NCBI RefSeq assembly: GCF_005116575.1
Contig: NZ_SWCN01000009.1
Span: 124,001 to 188,000 of the forward strand
Direction: 5' to 3'
Origin: Desulforhopalus sp. IMCC35007
Lineage (GTDB): Bacteria; Desulfobacterota; Desulfobulbia; Desulfobulbales; Desulfocapsaceae
DNA: 64,000 nucleotides
In this document: positions 35,820 through 45,812 of the stretch, in pieces
How the letters are laid out: every line of letters begins with the position of its first letter
Position numbering within the stretch: the stretch's first letter is position 1
The notes under the pieces: model-generated
Database searches by the model: none
The model's input: only the letters and a program-made list of their open reading frames with translations
Told to the model about the DNA's origin: nothing
Made by a program: the position numbers and the translations under genes

Positions 35820-37370
35820 CTACAATGGAATATTCCCATGCTTTTTCATGGGGTTGGTATCCCGTTTGTTGTCAAGTAAACCAAGTGCCCTGACTATGCG
35901 CGCACGGGTCTGGGCTGGTTCGATAATATCATCAATGTAGCCCCGCTGCGCTGCCACATATGGATTAGCTACGGTGTCTTGGTACTCCTGTTCTTTCTGG
36001 GCAAGGAATTCTTTTGGATTTTTCGCATTTTTCGCTTCTCGACCATACAAGACCCCAACCGCACCCTTGGCACCCATGACTGCAATTTCAGCGCTTGGCC
36101 AGGCGTAATTTATATCTCCACGAAGATGCTTGGAAGACATCACGCAATAGGCACCACCATAGGCCTTTCTGGTGATCACGGTAACCTTTGGAATGGTTGC
36201 CTCGGCATAGGCGTATAGAATCTTAGCACCGTTTCGAATAACCCCGCCATACTCCTGAGCTGTGCCCGGTAAAAAACCTGGGACATCAACAAAGGTTACA
36301 ACGGGTATGTTAAAACAATCACAGAAACGTACAAACCGGGCACCTTTAATCGATGAATCAATATCAAGAACACCGGAGAGATGCAGCGGCTGATTTGCAA
36401 CAATCCCGACAGGAAGACCACCGTACCTTGCAAAACCGACAATAATATTAGGCGCAAACGCCTCTTTAACTTCAAAAAAGTCACCGTTATCTACGGTCTG
36501 AAGGATAACATCCTTCATGTCGTAGGCTGCATTAGGATTGTCTGGGACAATTGCATTCAAACGGTTTGAACTCCTCATAATTGGATCAGAAACCGGGATA
36601 ACCGGAGGGTTTTCCATATTATTTTGGGGCAGAAAGGAGAGAAGCCGCCGGATATATTCGATGGCATCCGCACCGGAGCAGGCAGCATAGTCAGAAACAC
36701 CACTTCTACTGGCATGCATTGCAGCGCCACCGAGCTCTTCTGTGGTTACGTCCTCGTGGGTCACCGACTTGACGACTTTTGGCCCAGTCAAAAACATGTA
36801 GGACTGGTTCTGCACCATCACAACAAAGTCCGTCAAGGCCGGTGAATAAACAGCACCCCCGGCGCATGGGCCGAAAACTGCTGAAATCTGGGGCACCACA
36901 CCAGATGCCATAACATTTCTCTGGAAGATTTCAGAGTAACCGGCAAGACTTTCAATACCTTCCTGTATCCTGGCTCCACCTGAGTCATTTAACCCCACGA
37001 CCGGTGCACCATTTTTCATGGCAAGATCCATTATCTTGCAGATCTTTTCAGCAAAGGTCTCTGAAAGAGAGCCGCCTAACACAGTAAAATCCTGTGCAAA
37101 AACATAAACGATACGTCCATTGACCGTGCCATGGCCTGTAACCACACCGTCGCCAGGATAGACCTCATCCGCCATGCCAAAATCCCTGCATCTATGGGTC
37201 TTGAACATGTCAAACTCTTCAAAAGAATTCTTATCAAGCAGCAGGTCTATACGTTCGCGCGCGGTCAAACTACCCTTTGCATGCTGCTTATCTATCCGAG
37301 CCTGTCCACCGCCGAGACGGGCCTTGGCCCGCAGTTCCTTCAGGTGCTCGAGTTGGTCATTTGTTTTCAT
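35820..37370 (-). CDS. Methylmalonyl-CoA/propionyl-CoA carboxyltransferase (transcarboxylase 12S-like)
   Basis: A 516-residue carboxyltransferase with two crotonase-like halves: [69 protein letters not shown], and the ending [10 protein letters not shown]. It is clearly homologous to the mmdA product at 24522 but encoded with a 5S-like partner rather than membrane subunits. The probable role is to move a carboxyl group between methylmalonyl-CoA and biotin in a transcarboxylase. A propionyl-CoA carboxylase beta role is the alternative. AAGGAG precedes the start; it follows sucD by 57 bp. Confidence 0.88.
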   Translation of the reverse strand: MKTNDQLEHLKELRAKARLGGGQARIDKQHAKGSLTARERIDLLLDKNSFEEFDMFKTHRCRDFGMADEVYPGDGVVTGHGTVNGRIVYVFAQDFTVLGGSLSETFAEKICKIMDLAMKNGAPVVGLNDSGGARIQEGIESLAGYSEIFQRNVMASGVVPQISAVFGPCAGGAVYSPALTDFVVMVQNQSYMFLTGPKVVKSVTHEDVTTEELGGAAMHASRSGVSDYAACSGADAIEYIRRLLSFLPQNNMENPPVIPVSDPIMRSSNRLNAIVPDNPNAAYDMKDVILQTVDNGDFFEVKEAFAPNIIVGFARYGGLPVGIVANQPLHLSGVLDIDSSIKGARFVRFCDCFNIPVVTFVDVPGFLPGTAQEYGGVIRNGAKILYAYAEATIPKVTVITRKAYGGAYCVMSSKHLRGDINYAWPSAEIAVMGAKGAVGVLYGREAKNAKNPKEFLAQKEQEYQDTVANPYVAAQRGYIDDIIEPAQTRARIVRALGLLDNKRDTNPMKKHGNIPL

Positions 37371-37427
37371 TAGATCTCCTTAAACAAAAATCACAATCCC
37401 CTTTTTACAAACGGTCCGATACATCTC

Positions 37428-38300
37428 TTAGGAGAACGCCTCTTTACATAGCCTGCCCAAAGAGCCAAGATCCTCGCAAACGTACAGACCCGCTTGCTGC
37501 ATTGCCTCTATTTTAGCGGCAGCTGTCCCCTGTCCACCACTGACTATAGCACCGGCATGGCCCATTCTTCTTCCTGGAGGTGCGGTAAGGCCTGCGATAA
37601 AACCTACAACCGGCTTTTTCATATTGGCTTTAATCCAGGCAGACGCCTCTTCTTCTGCACTGCCACCAATTTCACCCACCATAACAACAGCCTCCGTTGC
37701 AGGATCATCGTTAAAGGCGGAAAGACAGTCAATAAATCCCGTACCATTGACAGGATCACCACCAATACCGACACAGGTTGTCTGACCAAGGCCTACAGCC
37801 GTCAGCTGATGAACAACTTCGTACGTCAGGGTTCCGGAACGGGAAACAACACCTACCGGACCACCGGGAGTATGAATGGCACCCGGCATAATACCAATCT
37901 TGCATTCACCCGGTGTAATGATACCAGGACAGTTTGGACCAATCAGACGACAGGTCTTGGTTGCCAGATAGTTTTTCACCTTCAGCATATCCATTACTGG
38001 CACACCCTCGGTAATGCATACGATCAGTTCGATTCCTGCATCCACCGCCTCAAGGATTGCATCGGCTGCAAATGGGGGTGGCACCAGAATCATCGAGGCA
38101 TTCGCCCCCGTCTGATTTCTTGCATCCTGAACCGTATTAAAAACTGGAATATCATCCATGGCCTGCCCACCTTTTCCAGGGGTGACTCCTGCCACGACTT
38201 TAGTCCCGTACTCAGCACACTGCCGAGTGTGGAACTGCCCTTCTTTACCTGTGATGCCCTGGACAAGGACACGTGTTGCGGAATTAACTAGAATGCTCAT
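37428..38300 (-). CDS. sucD: Succinyl-CoA synthetase (ADP-forming) alpha subunit
   Basis: A 290-residue protein with a Rossmann CoA-binding half ([15 protein letters not shown]) and ligase half. The phosphorylated histidine is in [16 protein letters not shown]. It interconverts succinyl-CoA and succinate with ATP formation, linking the mutase product to the C4 dicarboxylate pathway. AAGGGA lies before the ATG. It follows sucC after an unusually long 260-bp gap. Confidence 0.96.
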   Translation of the reverse strand: MSILVNSATRVLVQGITGKEGQFHTRQCAEYGTKVVAGVTPGKGGQAMDDIPVFNTVQDARNQTGANASMILVPPPFAADAILEAVDAGIELIVCITEGVPVMDMLKVKNYLATKTCRLIGPNCPGIITPGECKIGIMPGAIHTPGGPVGVVSRSGTLTYEVVHQLTAVGLGQTTCVGIGGDPVNGTGFIDCLSAFNDDPATEAVVMVGEIGGSAEEEASAWIKANMKKPVVGFIAGLTAPPGRRMGHAGAIVSGGQGTAAAKIEAMQQAGLYVCEDLGSLGRLCKEAFS

Positions 38301-38560
38301 TTTTTTCCCTTACAAGTTATCCTGAGTTGCTCCATCAATAAGACAGGTTATTTATCGCCGTCGTATTTTAAAAGCAAACCTATCAGCGTTTTTATCGTGT
38401 AATAACAATATTTTTGATAGTTCGTTGTTTCCTTGCTCTTTTTCCTGAGAAATCAAAAAGTCCAGAATACCTGCTTGAGATTTTTATTTTTAAAAATCAG
38501 GCATTAACAATAAAAGCTCATGTCCGGATTGAATTTGACTACGCAGGAAATATCACAGTA
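38301..38560 (-). other. Long spacer between sucC and sucD
   Basis: 260 bp without a gene between two subunits that are normally adjacent or overlapping. AT-rich, with no clear terminator. On the minus strand TTGCTT, then 17 nt, then TAAATA (about 38385-38346) is a weak -35/-10 candidate, so sucD and the downstream carboxyltransferase genes may have their own promoter. Confidence 0.4.
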
Positions 38561-39718
38561 TCAGGCAACAATTTCAGCAACTTTTTTGGCAGCATCAGAC
38601 AAATCTTTTGCGTTTATCAGTTTGAGCCCTGACTCGCTCAAGATTCGACGCCCTTCTTCCACATTTGTCCCCTCCATTCTTACTACAACGGGCACCGACA
38701 ATGCGACCTTTTTCGCCGCCTGAACAACACCCTGGGCAAGAATATCACAACGTAGAATTCCCCCAAAGATATTGATCAATATACCTTTTACCTTATCATC
38801 ACTCAAAATGAGTCTGAAACCGTTTTCCACCATTTCAGCATTGGCTCCACCGCCTACATCGAGGAAGTTGGCGGGCTCTGCACCAGCCTGTTTGATAATG
38901 TCCATGGTCGCCATGGCAAGACCTGCGCCATTTACCATATTACCCACATTACCATCCAGGTTGATATAGTTGAGGTTAAATTTAGCGGCTTCCGCTTCAA
39001 TCGGGTCATCTTCATTGGGATCATGCATTGCCACGACATCAGGATGTCTGAAAAGTGCATTGGAATCAATATCCACCTTTGCATCAAGGGCAATAATTTT
39101 ATCTTCTGCTGTTATGACCAGAGGATTAATTTCGACCATTGAGCAGTCATAATCGACAAAAAGATTGTAAAGATTTTTAAGAACCGCACCAAACTCCTTC
39201 ATAACCGGTTTTTCCAGTTCCAGGCCGAACATCACCCGTCTCAGATGGTAACCCTGGATACCGGTAATGGTACTGATCGGCACCTTGATGATACGTTCAG
39301 GGGTTTTTTCTGCGACATCTTCAATGTCCATGCCACCATCCTGACTGGCAACAATTGTGATAGTTGCAGTCGCCCGGTCGGGAATAATGGAGAGATAGAG
39401 TTCTTTTTTTATGGCAACACCCTGCTCTACCAGAACCGTTTTGACCAGTCGCCCTTCTGGCCCAGTCTGCTTGGTAACCAGTGTCATTCCAAGGATAGCT
39501 TCAGCTGCTGCAGTGACCTCTTCTGCTGTTTTTGCAATCTTTACCCCACCGCCTTTGCCGCGACCACCCGCATGAATCTGAGCTTTCACAGCAACAGGAT
39601 AGCCCAACCGGGCAGCATGCTCTTCGATACCCTGCACGGTTGTCGCCACCCCATTCTCGAGGGTAGGAACCTTATATTTTTTAAACAGCTCCTTCGCCTG
39701 ATATTCATGAATCTTCAT
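38561..39718 (-). CDS. sucC: Succinyl-CoA synthetase (ADP-forming) beta subunit
   Basis: A 385-residue ATP-grasp protein with MKIHEYQAKELFKKY, QIHAGGRGKGGGVKIAK, EINPLVI and the CoA-ligase half LDVGGGANAEMV, INIFGGILRCD. The ATG at 39718 is preferred over a TTG two codons upstream by SD spacing. It is the first gene of the minus-strand sucC-sucD-12S-ABM-epsilon-5S run and lies after the prpE terminator. Confidence 0.96.
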   Translation of the reverse strand: MKIHEYQAKELFKKYKVPTLENGVATTVQGIEEHAARLGYPVAVKAQIHAGGRGKGGGVKIAKTAEEVTAAAEAILGMTLVTKQTGPEGRLVKTVLVEQGVAIKKELYLSIIPDRATATITIVASQDGGMDIEDVAEKTPERIIKVPISTITGIQGYHLRRVMFGLELEKPVMKEFGAVLKNLYNLFVDYDCSMVEINPLVITAEDKIIALDAKVDIDSNALFRHPDVVAMHDPNEDDPIEAEAAKFNLNYINLDGNVGNMVNGAGLAMATMDIIKQAGAEPANFLDVGGGANAEMVENGFRLILSDDKVKGILINIFGGILRCDILAQGVVQAAKKVALSVPVVVRMEGTNVEEGRRILSESGLKLINAKDLSDAAKKVAEIVA

Positions 39719-39771
39719 AAACAATAGTCCTATGAAAATGGTGCGGAAAAGACCAATTCCGCTCTTTTAAT

Positions 39772-39806
39772 AAAAATGGCAGCTTCCTGTTAAAGAAAGC
39801 TGCCAT
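39772..39806 (-). terminator. Intrinsic terminator of prpE
   Basis: On the minus strand ATGGCAGCTTTC pairs with GGAAGCTGCCAT across a TTTAACA loop and is followed by a run of T. It lies about 10 nt after the prpE stop and isolates prpE from sucC. Confidence 0.9.
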
Positions 39807-39816
39807 AGACACTCAC

Positions 39817-41712
39817 CTACTTCTTCACATACCCCATTTTTGTTAAGGTTTCGGTGATTTCACCCAAGATTGCAGGATCATCAATTGTGGAAGGCATCTT
39901 GTATTCTTTATTATTTGCAATAGACCGCATCGTACCTCTCAGGATCTTACCCGACCGCGTCTTTGGAAGACGAGCGACCTGGCAGGCGTCACGGAAACAG
40001 GCTATTGGACCGATGGCTTCTCGAACCATCTTCACCAGTTCATCTTTAATCTCATTGCCATCGCGGGTGACCCCGGCTTTCACCACAAAGAAACCAACGG
40101 GGAGCTGGCCTTTCAGTTGATCATCAGCACCAAAGACCGCACATTCAGCAACATCAGGATGATTTGAAATAACCTCTTCCATAGCCCCAGTGGAGAGTCT
40201 GTGTCCTGCGATATTTATAACATCATCCATCCGGCCCATGACATAGACATAATCATCTTCGTCCATGTAACCGCCATCGCTGGTCTCATAGAATCCAGGA
40301 AACTTGCTCATATAAGACTTGATAAAACGCTCTTCGTTTTTCCAGAGTGTGGTCAGGGTACCAGGAGGAAGCGGGAGTTTCACAACGATATTACCTTCTG
40401 TCCCCTTAGGCACTTCATTCCCGGCATCGTCGACCACGCGCACATCCCAACCCGGCAAAGGCCTGGTGGGTGAACCCTCTTTCACAGGGAGCAGTTCAAT
40501 ACCCCTGCAGTTTCCAACAATCGCCCAGCCGGTCTCTGTCTGCCACCAGTGGTCTATTACAGGTACCTTGAGAAGATCTTCTGCCCAGTGAAGAGTATCA
40601 GGATCTGTTCTTTCCCCTGCCAGATAGAGACACTCAAAGGAAGAAATGTCATATTTCTTAAAGAGTTCTCCCTTAGGATCCTCCTTTTTAATAGCCCGAA
40701 AGGCCGTTGGGGCTGTAAACAATGTTTTGACTTTGTGCTGGGAAATAACCCGCCAGAACGCTCCCGCATCCGGGGTTCCGACTGGCTTACCTTCATAAAA
40801 AACTGAGGTGGAACCCTGCAGCAATGGGGCGTAGACAATATAGGAGTGTCCAACAACCCAGCCAACATCAGATGCAGACCACCAGACATCACCGGGATCA
40901 ATATTATAGAGATTTTTCATTGTCCAATAGAGAGCAACGGCGTGACCACCGTTATCCCTCAAAACGCCCTTAGGCATCCCGGTGGTACCTGAGGTGTACA
41001 AGATATAGAGAGGATCTGTTGCATCAAGCTCCACACATGGAACAGGTTCACTTTTGGCTGCGAGCTCTTTCCAGTCCAGGTCTCGTGGCCCTTTCATCTC
41101 GGCTTTCACGATATCCCTCTGAAAAAGGATGACCTTTTCCACCTCATGGGTGGATTGATCAATGGCACTATCAACAAGAGGTTTATACTGGAGAACTTTT
41201 TTACCTTCGACCGCCCCTGAAGCCGTAATAAGCACCTTGGGTGCAGCATGGTCAATTCTGATTGCCAGCTCATGGGGGGCAAAACCGCCAAATACCACTG
41301 AATGAACAGCACCGAGACGGGCACAGGCCAGCATGGCAACCGCCGCTTCAGGGATCATAGGCATATAGATGACTACCGTATCACCCTTGGTAACACCTAA
41401 GCTTGCAAGGCCCCCTGCGAATTTTGAGACCTCCCCGAGGAGTTCTTTATACGTGATTTTACGAATGGTATTTGTTACAGGACTATCATAAATAATTGCG
41501 ACTTTATCGCCATTGCCATTTTCCACATGACGATCAACGGCATTGTAGCAGGTGTTCATCTTACCACCAACAAACCACTTATAAAAAGGTGGGTTGGAAT
41601 CATCTAACACTTTATCGCATTCTTTAAACCAGGTGATGCTTTTTGCTGCTTCTCCCCAAAACTCTTCAGGACTTTCTATACTACGCTTAAAAACCGCATC
41701 ATACTTGCCCAT
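39817..41712 (-). CDS. prpE: Propionyl-CoA synthetase
   Basis: A 631-residue AMP-forming acyl-CoA synthetase. The AMP-binding P-loop is YTSGTTGMPKGV followed by LRDNGGHAVAL, a PrpE mark that separates it from Acs. WWQTETGW and the C-terminal RLPKTRSGKILR, with the catalytic and acetylatable lysine, are present. It activates propionate (and less well acetate) to the CoA ester. AAAGGAG precedes the start. The gene is single, with a terminator behind it and two GTAAC-N3-GTTAC-like palindromes upstream. Confidence 0.93.
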   Translation of the reverse strand: MGKYDAVFKRSIESPEEFWGEAAKSITWFKECDKVLDDSNPPFYKWFVGGKMNTCYNAVDRHVENGNGDKVAIIYDSPVTNTIRKITYKELLGEVSKFAGGLASLGVTKGDTVVIYMPMIPEAAVAMLACARLGAVHSVVFGGFAPHELAIRIDHAAPKVLITASGAVEGKKVLQYKPLVDSAIDQSTHEVEKVILFQRDIVKAEMKGPRDLDWKELAAKSEPVPCVELDATDPLYILYTSGTTGMPKGVLRDNGGHAVALYWTMKNLYNIDPGDVWWSASDVGWVVGHSYIVYAPLLQGSTSVFYEGKPVGTPDAGAFWRVISQHKVKTLFTAPTAFRAIKKEDPKGELFKKYDISSFECLYLAGERTDPDTLHWAEDLLKVPVIDHWWQTETGWAIVGNCRGIELLPVKEGSPTRPLPGWDVRVVDDAGNEVPKGTEGNIVVKLPLPPGTLTTLWKNEERFIKSYMSKFPGFYETSDGGYMDEDDYVYVMGRMDDVINIAGHRLSTGAMEEVISNHPDVAECAVFGADDQLKGQLPVGFFVVKAGVTRDGNEIKDELVKMVREAIGPIACFRDACQVARLPKTRSGKILRGTMRSIANNKEYKMPSTIDDPAILGEITETLTKMGYVKK

Positions 41713-41803
41713 AACTGCTCCTTTTAGGTCTGAATTTTATTCCATCCACCAGTCTCCACTCATTTGTATAACGCAATTCAAAAGAGACTTCAACAGGTAA
41801 ATT

Positions 41804-41815
41804 TAACAGCGTTAC
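41804..41815. promoter_or_regulatory. Candidate TetR-type operator upstream of prpE
   Basis: TAAC-AGC-GTTAC matches the GTAAC-N3-GTTAC core seen at tetR1 and lies 92 bp before the prpE start codon, a sensible place for a repressor. Which TetR protein binds is unknown. Confidence 0.4.
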
Positions 41816-42022
41816 ACCTTCATAATTACAATCACTCAGAGAAAAATAGTTTTTACTAAATACTTTCATACAGTTAAATATCTATACCAGGAAGAAATTT
41901 TATTGTTTATCACTCCAACAGTATCCTCAACAAAATATATTGTTACATGAGATATGCTTGATTATTATCCAATATATACAGTAATTTAGATTGCATCTCA
42001 ATTCAACCTACAATGATAAAAA

Positions 42023-42034
42023 GAACATTGTTAC
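42023..42034. promoter_or_regulatory. Second candidate TetR-type operator in the prpE/kinase region
   Basis: GAAC-ATT-GTTAC, with the same centre (CATTG) as the tetR1 site at 23523-23535 and one base off the palindrome. It is about 310 bp from both genes' starts. Confidence 0.3.
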
Positions 42035-42344
42035 ACCATTGAACTACAGCTCAACATCATTGATATTACATTTCAGTTTTATTTATTCTTAAAAGTTAAA
42101 CACTTCGATGCATGAAAGGTCATGTACATTTCTTTAAACAACTGTTATTTTGTAATTCTTAATTTCACAAAAAATATTTTTTTACATTTCCACAACAAAT
42201 ACAAGATTGTGGCTGGGAGCAAAACAGCAAGAACAGAAAAGAGAAGATAATAATTGTGTTCCGGTTGTATAACGTCAGACTCCACCATTAAAGTCACGGT
42301 GGTCTGATGAACAACCATAAGCGATCCAGCACCTTAGGCCGCCC

Positions 42345-44243
42345 ATGAAAACATCTCATAAAACACCCCTCCCAGATGCAGTACCGGCAAAAATATTTAT
42401 GCCCGTTCTCCTGTCCATGTTCCTTTTTATAGGTACCTTTTTTGGCTATATCCTTCCCAAGGTTGAAGCGCACCTTATGGACCGAAAGCGTGAGATGATA
42501 CATGCTTTAAGTGAAAGCGCTATGGGATCAATACGATACTACGCAAAACTTGCGGAAACCGGGGCTATCAGCACAGCCGAAGCAAAGCTGCAGGCGGCCT
42601 CACACCTCAAGAGTCTTCGTTATGGCCCGGACGGAAAAGATTATTTCTGGATTAATGATACCCATCCAACAATGATCATGCACCCCTACCGTCCTGATCT
42701 TGTCGGACAGGATGTCACTGACACAAAAGATCCGGCGGGTAAAAAACTTTTCCAGGCCTTTTTAGAAACCGTCAAAGAGTCAGGGGGAGGGTATGTCAAT
42801 TATCACTGGCAGTGGCAGGACGATCCCCGTCGTATTTTTTCAAAAATCTCCTATGTTCAGGAATATCCACAATGGCACTGGATAGTTGGTACGGGGGTAT
42901 ACGTTGAGGATGTAAGAACTCAGATCGCTGCAATTACCGAGAGAATGACCTTTATCTTCCTTGGAATTCTAGCGGTCATTGCGATTCTCTCGGTCTATGT
43001 TGTCTGGCAGGGAGCAACCGGAGAAACCCACCGAAGGGAAATAGAAGAATCGCTGAAAAAAAGTGAACACAAGTACAGACTGCTTGCCGAAACTGCCCGG
43101 GAGATCATTCTCCTGTTCAACTCTGACTTTGTTATAACCTACGCAAACACCGCCTGGACTAGAATTAGTGGCTACAGCCAGGGCGAAATGACCCTCTGCT
43201 CCATCTACGACTTTATCCCTGCCGGTCATACACAGCTATTCAAAGAAAAGATCAACAAGACTACAGACAAACAATCCTACGACCAGTTTTTTGAGACAGA
43301 ATTAATTCTCAAAAATAAGACAACGATTACAGTCGAGGCCTCATTTGCCAAAATGGAAGCAAGTTCTGAGGACACAACCTTTTTGATGACCGCACGTGAC
43401 ATTACCGAAAAGAAAAAAATCGAAGCTCAGGCCAAAATGCATCAGGAGCAGTTGATGCAAACAGACAAAATGGTATCTTTAGGTACCCTTGTATCCGGTG
43501 TTGCCCATGAGATCAACAATCCGATTTCTTCAGTTATGCTGAATATTCAGGTTTTTGAAAAATTCTGGAGGGCCGTACGCCCGGTGCTCGACAACCACTA
43601 CAACCTCAACCAGGATCTTGAGATCGGCACGATGAGTTACCCGCAGATGCGGGAGCGCATGCCAAAACTCCTGCAATTTTCAGAGGAAGGAGTCGAAAGG
43701 GTCAAACGGATTGTCGGAGACCTGAAAGATTTTTCAGGTCACAAACCTTCTGATTTACGAGAGACCGTCAATCTCAACGAGGTGGTAGAGAAAGCAATGG
43801 GCCTTATCTCCAGTCTTACCAAAAAGGCAACCAATGACCTTAGAATAGATTATTCTGAAAACCTGCCGACCTTACAAGGCAACAGTCAGCGACTTGGACA
43901 GGTTGTCATCAACCTCGTGGTGAACGGCTGCCAGGCCCTGGGAGAGACGAAACGGCCTCTCCATCTCACAACCGGATACCTCGAAGAATCGGAAGAAATT
44001 TTCCTTGAGGTGAAAGATTTCGGCAAAGGTATGACTCCGGAGGAACTCAGCCGAATCAAGGATCCCTTTTATACCACAAAAAGAGACAGCAACGGTACCG
44101 GTCTCGGCCTCTCAATTTCCGACACGATTATCCGCAACCATGGCGGCTGGCTCGACTTCAAATCACAACCGGGCCAGGGAACAACCGCCACCATTTTACT
44201 GCCACGTTACGGTACAGACGAAATCCAGGGAAGAATGATATGA
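42345..44243 (+). CDS. Membrane sensor histidine kinase with Cache and PAS domains
   Basis: 632 residues. TM1 is near residues 18-38, then a periplasmic sCache domain (YGPDGKDYFWIND, MHPYRPDLVGQDV, WHWIVGTGVYVEDV) of the kind that binds small carboxylates, and TM2 near 200-222. A PAS domain (about 240-360), the HisKA phospho-acceptor His in VSGVAHEINNPISS (about 388) and the HATPase boxes NLVVNGCQA, DFGKGM and GTGLGLSIS follow. It overlaps the response-regulator gene by four bases. The ligand is probably acetate or propionate given the downstream genes; that is inference. Confidence 0.93.
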   Translation: MKTSHKTPLPDAVPAKIFMPVLLSMFLFIGTFFGYILPKVEAHLMDRKREMIHALSESAMGSIRYYAKLAETGAISTAEAKLQAASHLKSLRYGPDGKDYFWINDTHPTMIMHPYRPDLVGQDVTDTKDPAGKKLFQAFLETVKESGGGYVNYHWQWQDDPRRIFSKISYVQEYPQWHWIVGTGVYVEDVRTQIAAITERMTFIFLGILAVIAILSVYVVWQGATGETHRREIEESLKKSEHKYRLLAETAREIILLFNSDFVITYANTAWTRISGYSQGEMTLCSIYDFIPAGHTQLFKEKINKTTDKQSYDQFFETELILKNKTTITVEASFAKMEASSEDTTFLMTARDITEKKKIEAQAKMHQEQLMQTDKMVSLGTLVSGVAHEINNPISSVMLNIQVFEKFWRAVRPVLDNHYNLNQDLEIGTMSYPQMRERMPKLLQFSEEGVERVKRIVGDLKDFSGHKPSDLRETVNLNEVVEKAMGLISSLTKKATNDLRIDYSENLPTLQGNSQRLGQVVINLVVNGCQALGETKRPLHLTTGYLEESEEIFLEVKDFGKGMTPEELSRIKDPFYTTKRDSNGTGLGLSISDTIIRNHGGWLDFKSQPGQGTTATILLPRYGTDEIQGRMI

Positions 44244-45640
44244 GTAACGACAAATACCCCGAACATCCCATTCTCGTTGTAGACGACGAGGAATCCATCC
44301 TCCTGTCAATAGACACAACCCTGCAACTTGCCGGTATCAGCAATGTTATTACCTGCAGTGACAGCAGGCAGGTTATGGGCATAACCAGAAAAAAACCTCC
44401 ATGCGTCATTCTGCTTGATTTGAATATGCCCCATGTCGATGGGGATGCCCTGCTGGATCAGATCCAACATCAGCTTCCCAACACACCGGTTATCATCATA
44501 ACAGGACGCATCGACGCCGAGACGGCTGTAAACTGCATGAAGTCAGGAGCCTTTGACTATATTGTCAAACCGGTGGATGAAAACCGCCTGGTAGCCTCTG
44601 TGAAAAAAAGTTTGCTGTACAGCGAACTGCACCGTGAAAACCTTGCACTCAAAGAAAAACTCAGAAATCAGGAAACAGAGCGCCCAGAGGCCTTCAAGGA
44701 TATCATCAGCCATTCTGCCAAGATGGAAACAATCTTCAACTATACCATATCAGTTGCCCCCACTTCCCAGCCGGTCTTGATTCGCGGGGAAACCGGCACA
44801 GGCAAGGAACTCATGGCCCGGGCGATCCACGCTCTCAGTAAAGCCACAGGTGATTTTATCGCAGTCAACGTGGCAGGCCTTGACGACAACATGTTTTCCG
44901 ACACCCTCTTTGGCCACACAAAAGGTGCCTTCACAGGCGCTGACTCAAACCGGGCTGGCCTGATCGAACGGGCTGCCAACGGCACCCTGTTTTTGGATGA
45001 AATCGGCGATCTTAACAGCAGCTCACAGATAAAATTATTACGCCTTCTACAGGAAAAAGAATACCTTCCCATAGGCCTGGATCAGTACAGAAAGAGCACT
45101 GCCAGAATCATCACCTCGACCCATGTCGACTTGTGGAAATTGCAACGAGATGGAATATTCAGAGAAGACCTTCATTACCGGCTGAGAACCCATCGCATCA
45201 CCCTGCCACCACTGCGGGAGAGAAAAGAGGACCTCCTTATTCTGTGCAACTATTTTGCTCAAAATGCCGCCATCTCCCTTGATAAAAAATGTCCAAGCTT
45301 CCCACCGGAAATGATTCCTCTGTTATCAACGTACAACTTCCCGGGAAATATCAGAGAACTGCAGGCAATGATTTTTGATGCCATAGCCCAGAACAGCAAC
45401 GGAATTTTACCCCTTACCTCAATGAGAAGGCATATCAGCCGGGAAAAAAGCGAACGGATCACAACAGACAGCATCCCCATCACCTTTGCAGATCCACTCC
45501 CCACTTTAAAAGAAGCCACTCGACTCCTGATCAGCGAGGCGATGGAAAGGTCCGAAAATAATCAATCTATCGCAGCGACAATGCTCGGCATATCACAACA
45601 GGCCCTCTCTAAACGGCTCAAAAATATTGAATCGGAATAG
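44240..45640 (+). CDS. NtrC-family sigma-54-dependent response regulator
   Basis: 466 residues: receiver domain with the phospho-acceptor Asp in LLDLNMPHVDG (about 59), AAA+ domain with Walker A GETGTGKE, the sigma-54-contacting GAFTGA loop and LFLDEIGDL, and a C-terminal Fis-type HTH (IAATMLGISQQALSKRL). It activates transcription at sigma-54 promoters when phosphorylated by the adjacent kinase. The first gene downstream, satP, has a strong -24/-12 element, the likely target. Confidence 0.94.
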   Translation: MSNDKYPEHPILVVDDEESILLSIDTTLQLAGISNVITCSDSRQVMGITRKKPPCVILLDLNMPHVDGDALLDQIQHQLPNTPVIIITGRIDAETAVNCMKSGAFDYIVKPVDENRLVASVKKSLLYSELHRENLALKEKLRNQETERPEAFKDIISHSAKMETIFNYTISVAPTSQPVLIRGETGTGKELMARAIHALSKATGDFIAVNVAGLDDNMFSDTLFGHTKGAFTGADSNRAGLIERAANGTLFLDEIGDLNSSSQIKLLRLLQEKEYLPIGLDQYRKSTARIITSTHVDLWKLQRDGIFREDLHYRLRTHRITLPPLRERKEDLLILCNYFAQNAAISLDKKCPSFPPEMIPLLSTYNFPGNIRELQAMIFDAIAQNSNGILPLTSMRRHISREKSERITTDSIPITFADPLPTLKEATRLLISEAMERSENNQSIAATMLGISQQALSKRLKNIESE

Positions 45641-45644
45641 GTCT

Positions 45645-45676
45645 ACAACTTTTATTGTGGCTACAATAAAAGTTGT
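45645..45676. terminator. Perfect inverted repeat after the response-regulator gene
   Basis: ACAACTTTTATTGT and ACAATAAAAGTTGT, 14-nt perfect arms with a GGCT spacer, 4 bp after the stop codon. It could act as a terminator (no strong T-tract follows) or as an upstream binding site for the activator about 140 bp before the satP promoter. Confidence 0.45.
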
Positions 45677-45711
45677 TACATATTAAAAAGTACGCTGGCA
45701 TGAGAATATAC

Positions 45712-45725
45712 CTTGGGTTCCCAAG
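45712..45725. promoter_or_regulatory. Palindrome upstream of the satP sigma-54 promoter
   Basis: CTTGGG-TT-CCCAAG is a perfect 14-nt palindrome about 90 bp upstream of the -24 element, a usual place for an NtrC-type enhancer site. A second inverted repeat (CCCCTGT 45747-45753 with ACAGGGG 45764-45770) lies nearer. Function inferred from position. Confidence 0.4.
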
Positions 45726-45812
45726 TATTTAACAACTTTTTTTGTACCCCTGTTTCACCAAAGACAGGGGGCTTACCCCTTGTTTTCCTGGATTACCGGA
45801 TCATTTCCAAAA

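Larger units (their letters stand above)
41713..42344. other. Divergent regulatory region between prpE and the sensor kinase
   Basis: About 630 bp, very AT-rich, no gene. It holds palindromes TAACAGCGTTAC (41804-41815) and GAACATTGTTAC (42023-42034) and a further half-site GTTACA near 41941. A hairpin (CAGACTCCACC with GGTGGTCTG, about 42269-42305) is just before the kinase. The size and AT content suggest a complex promoter region. Confidence 0.55.

Noticed and set aside
38414-38632. Plus-strand frame in the sucC-sucD gap
   Set aside because: Runs into antisense sucC sequence and shows no protein features.
42214-42229. Sigma-54-like TGGGAGC-AAAA-CAGCA before the sensor kinase
   Set aside because: GG and GC spacing is right but most other consensus bases are missing.
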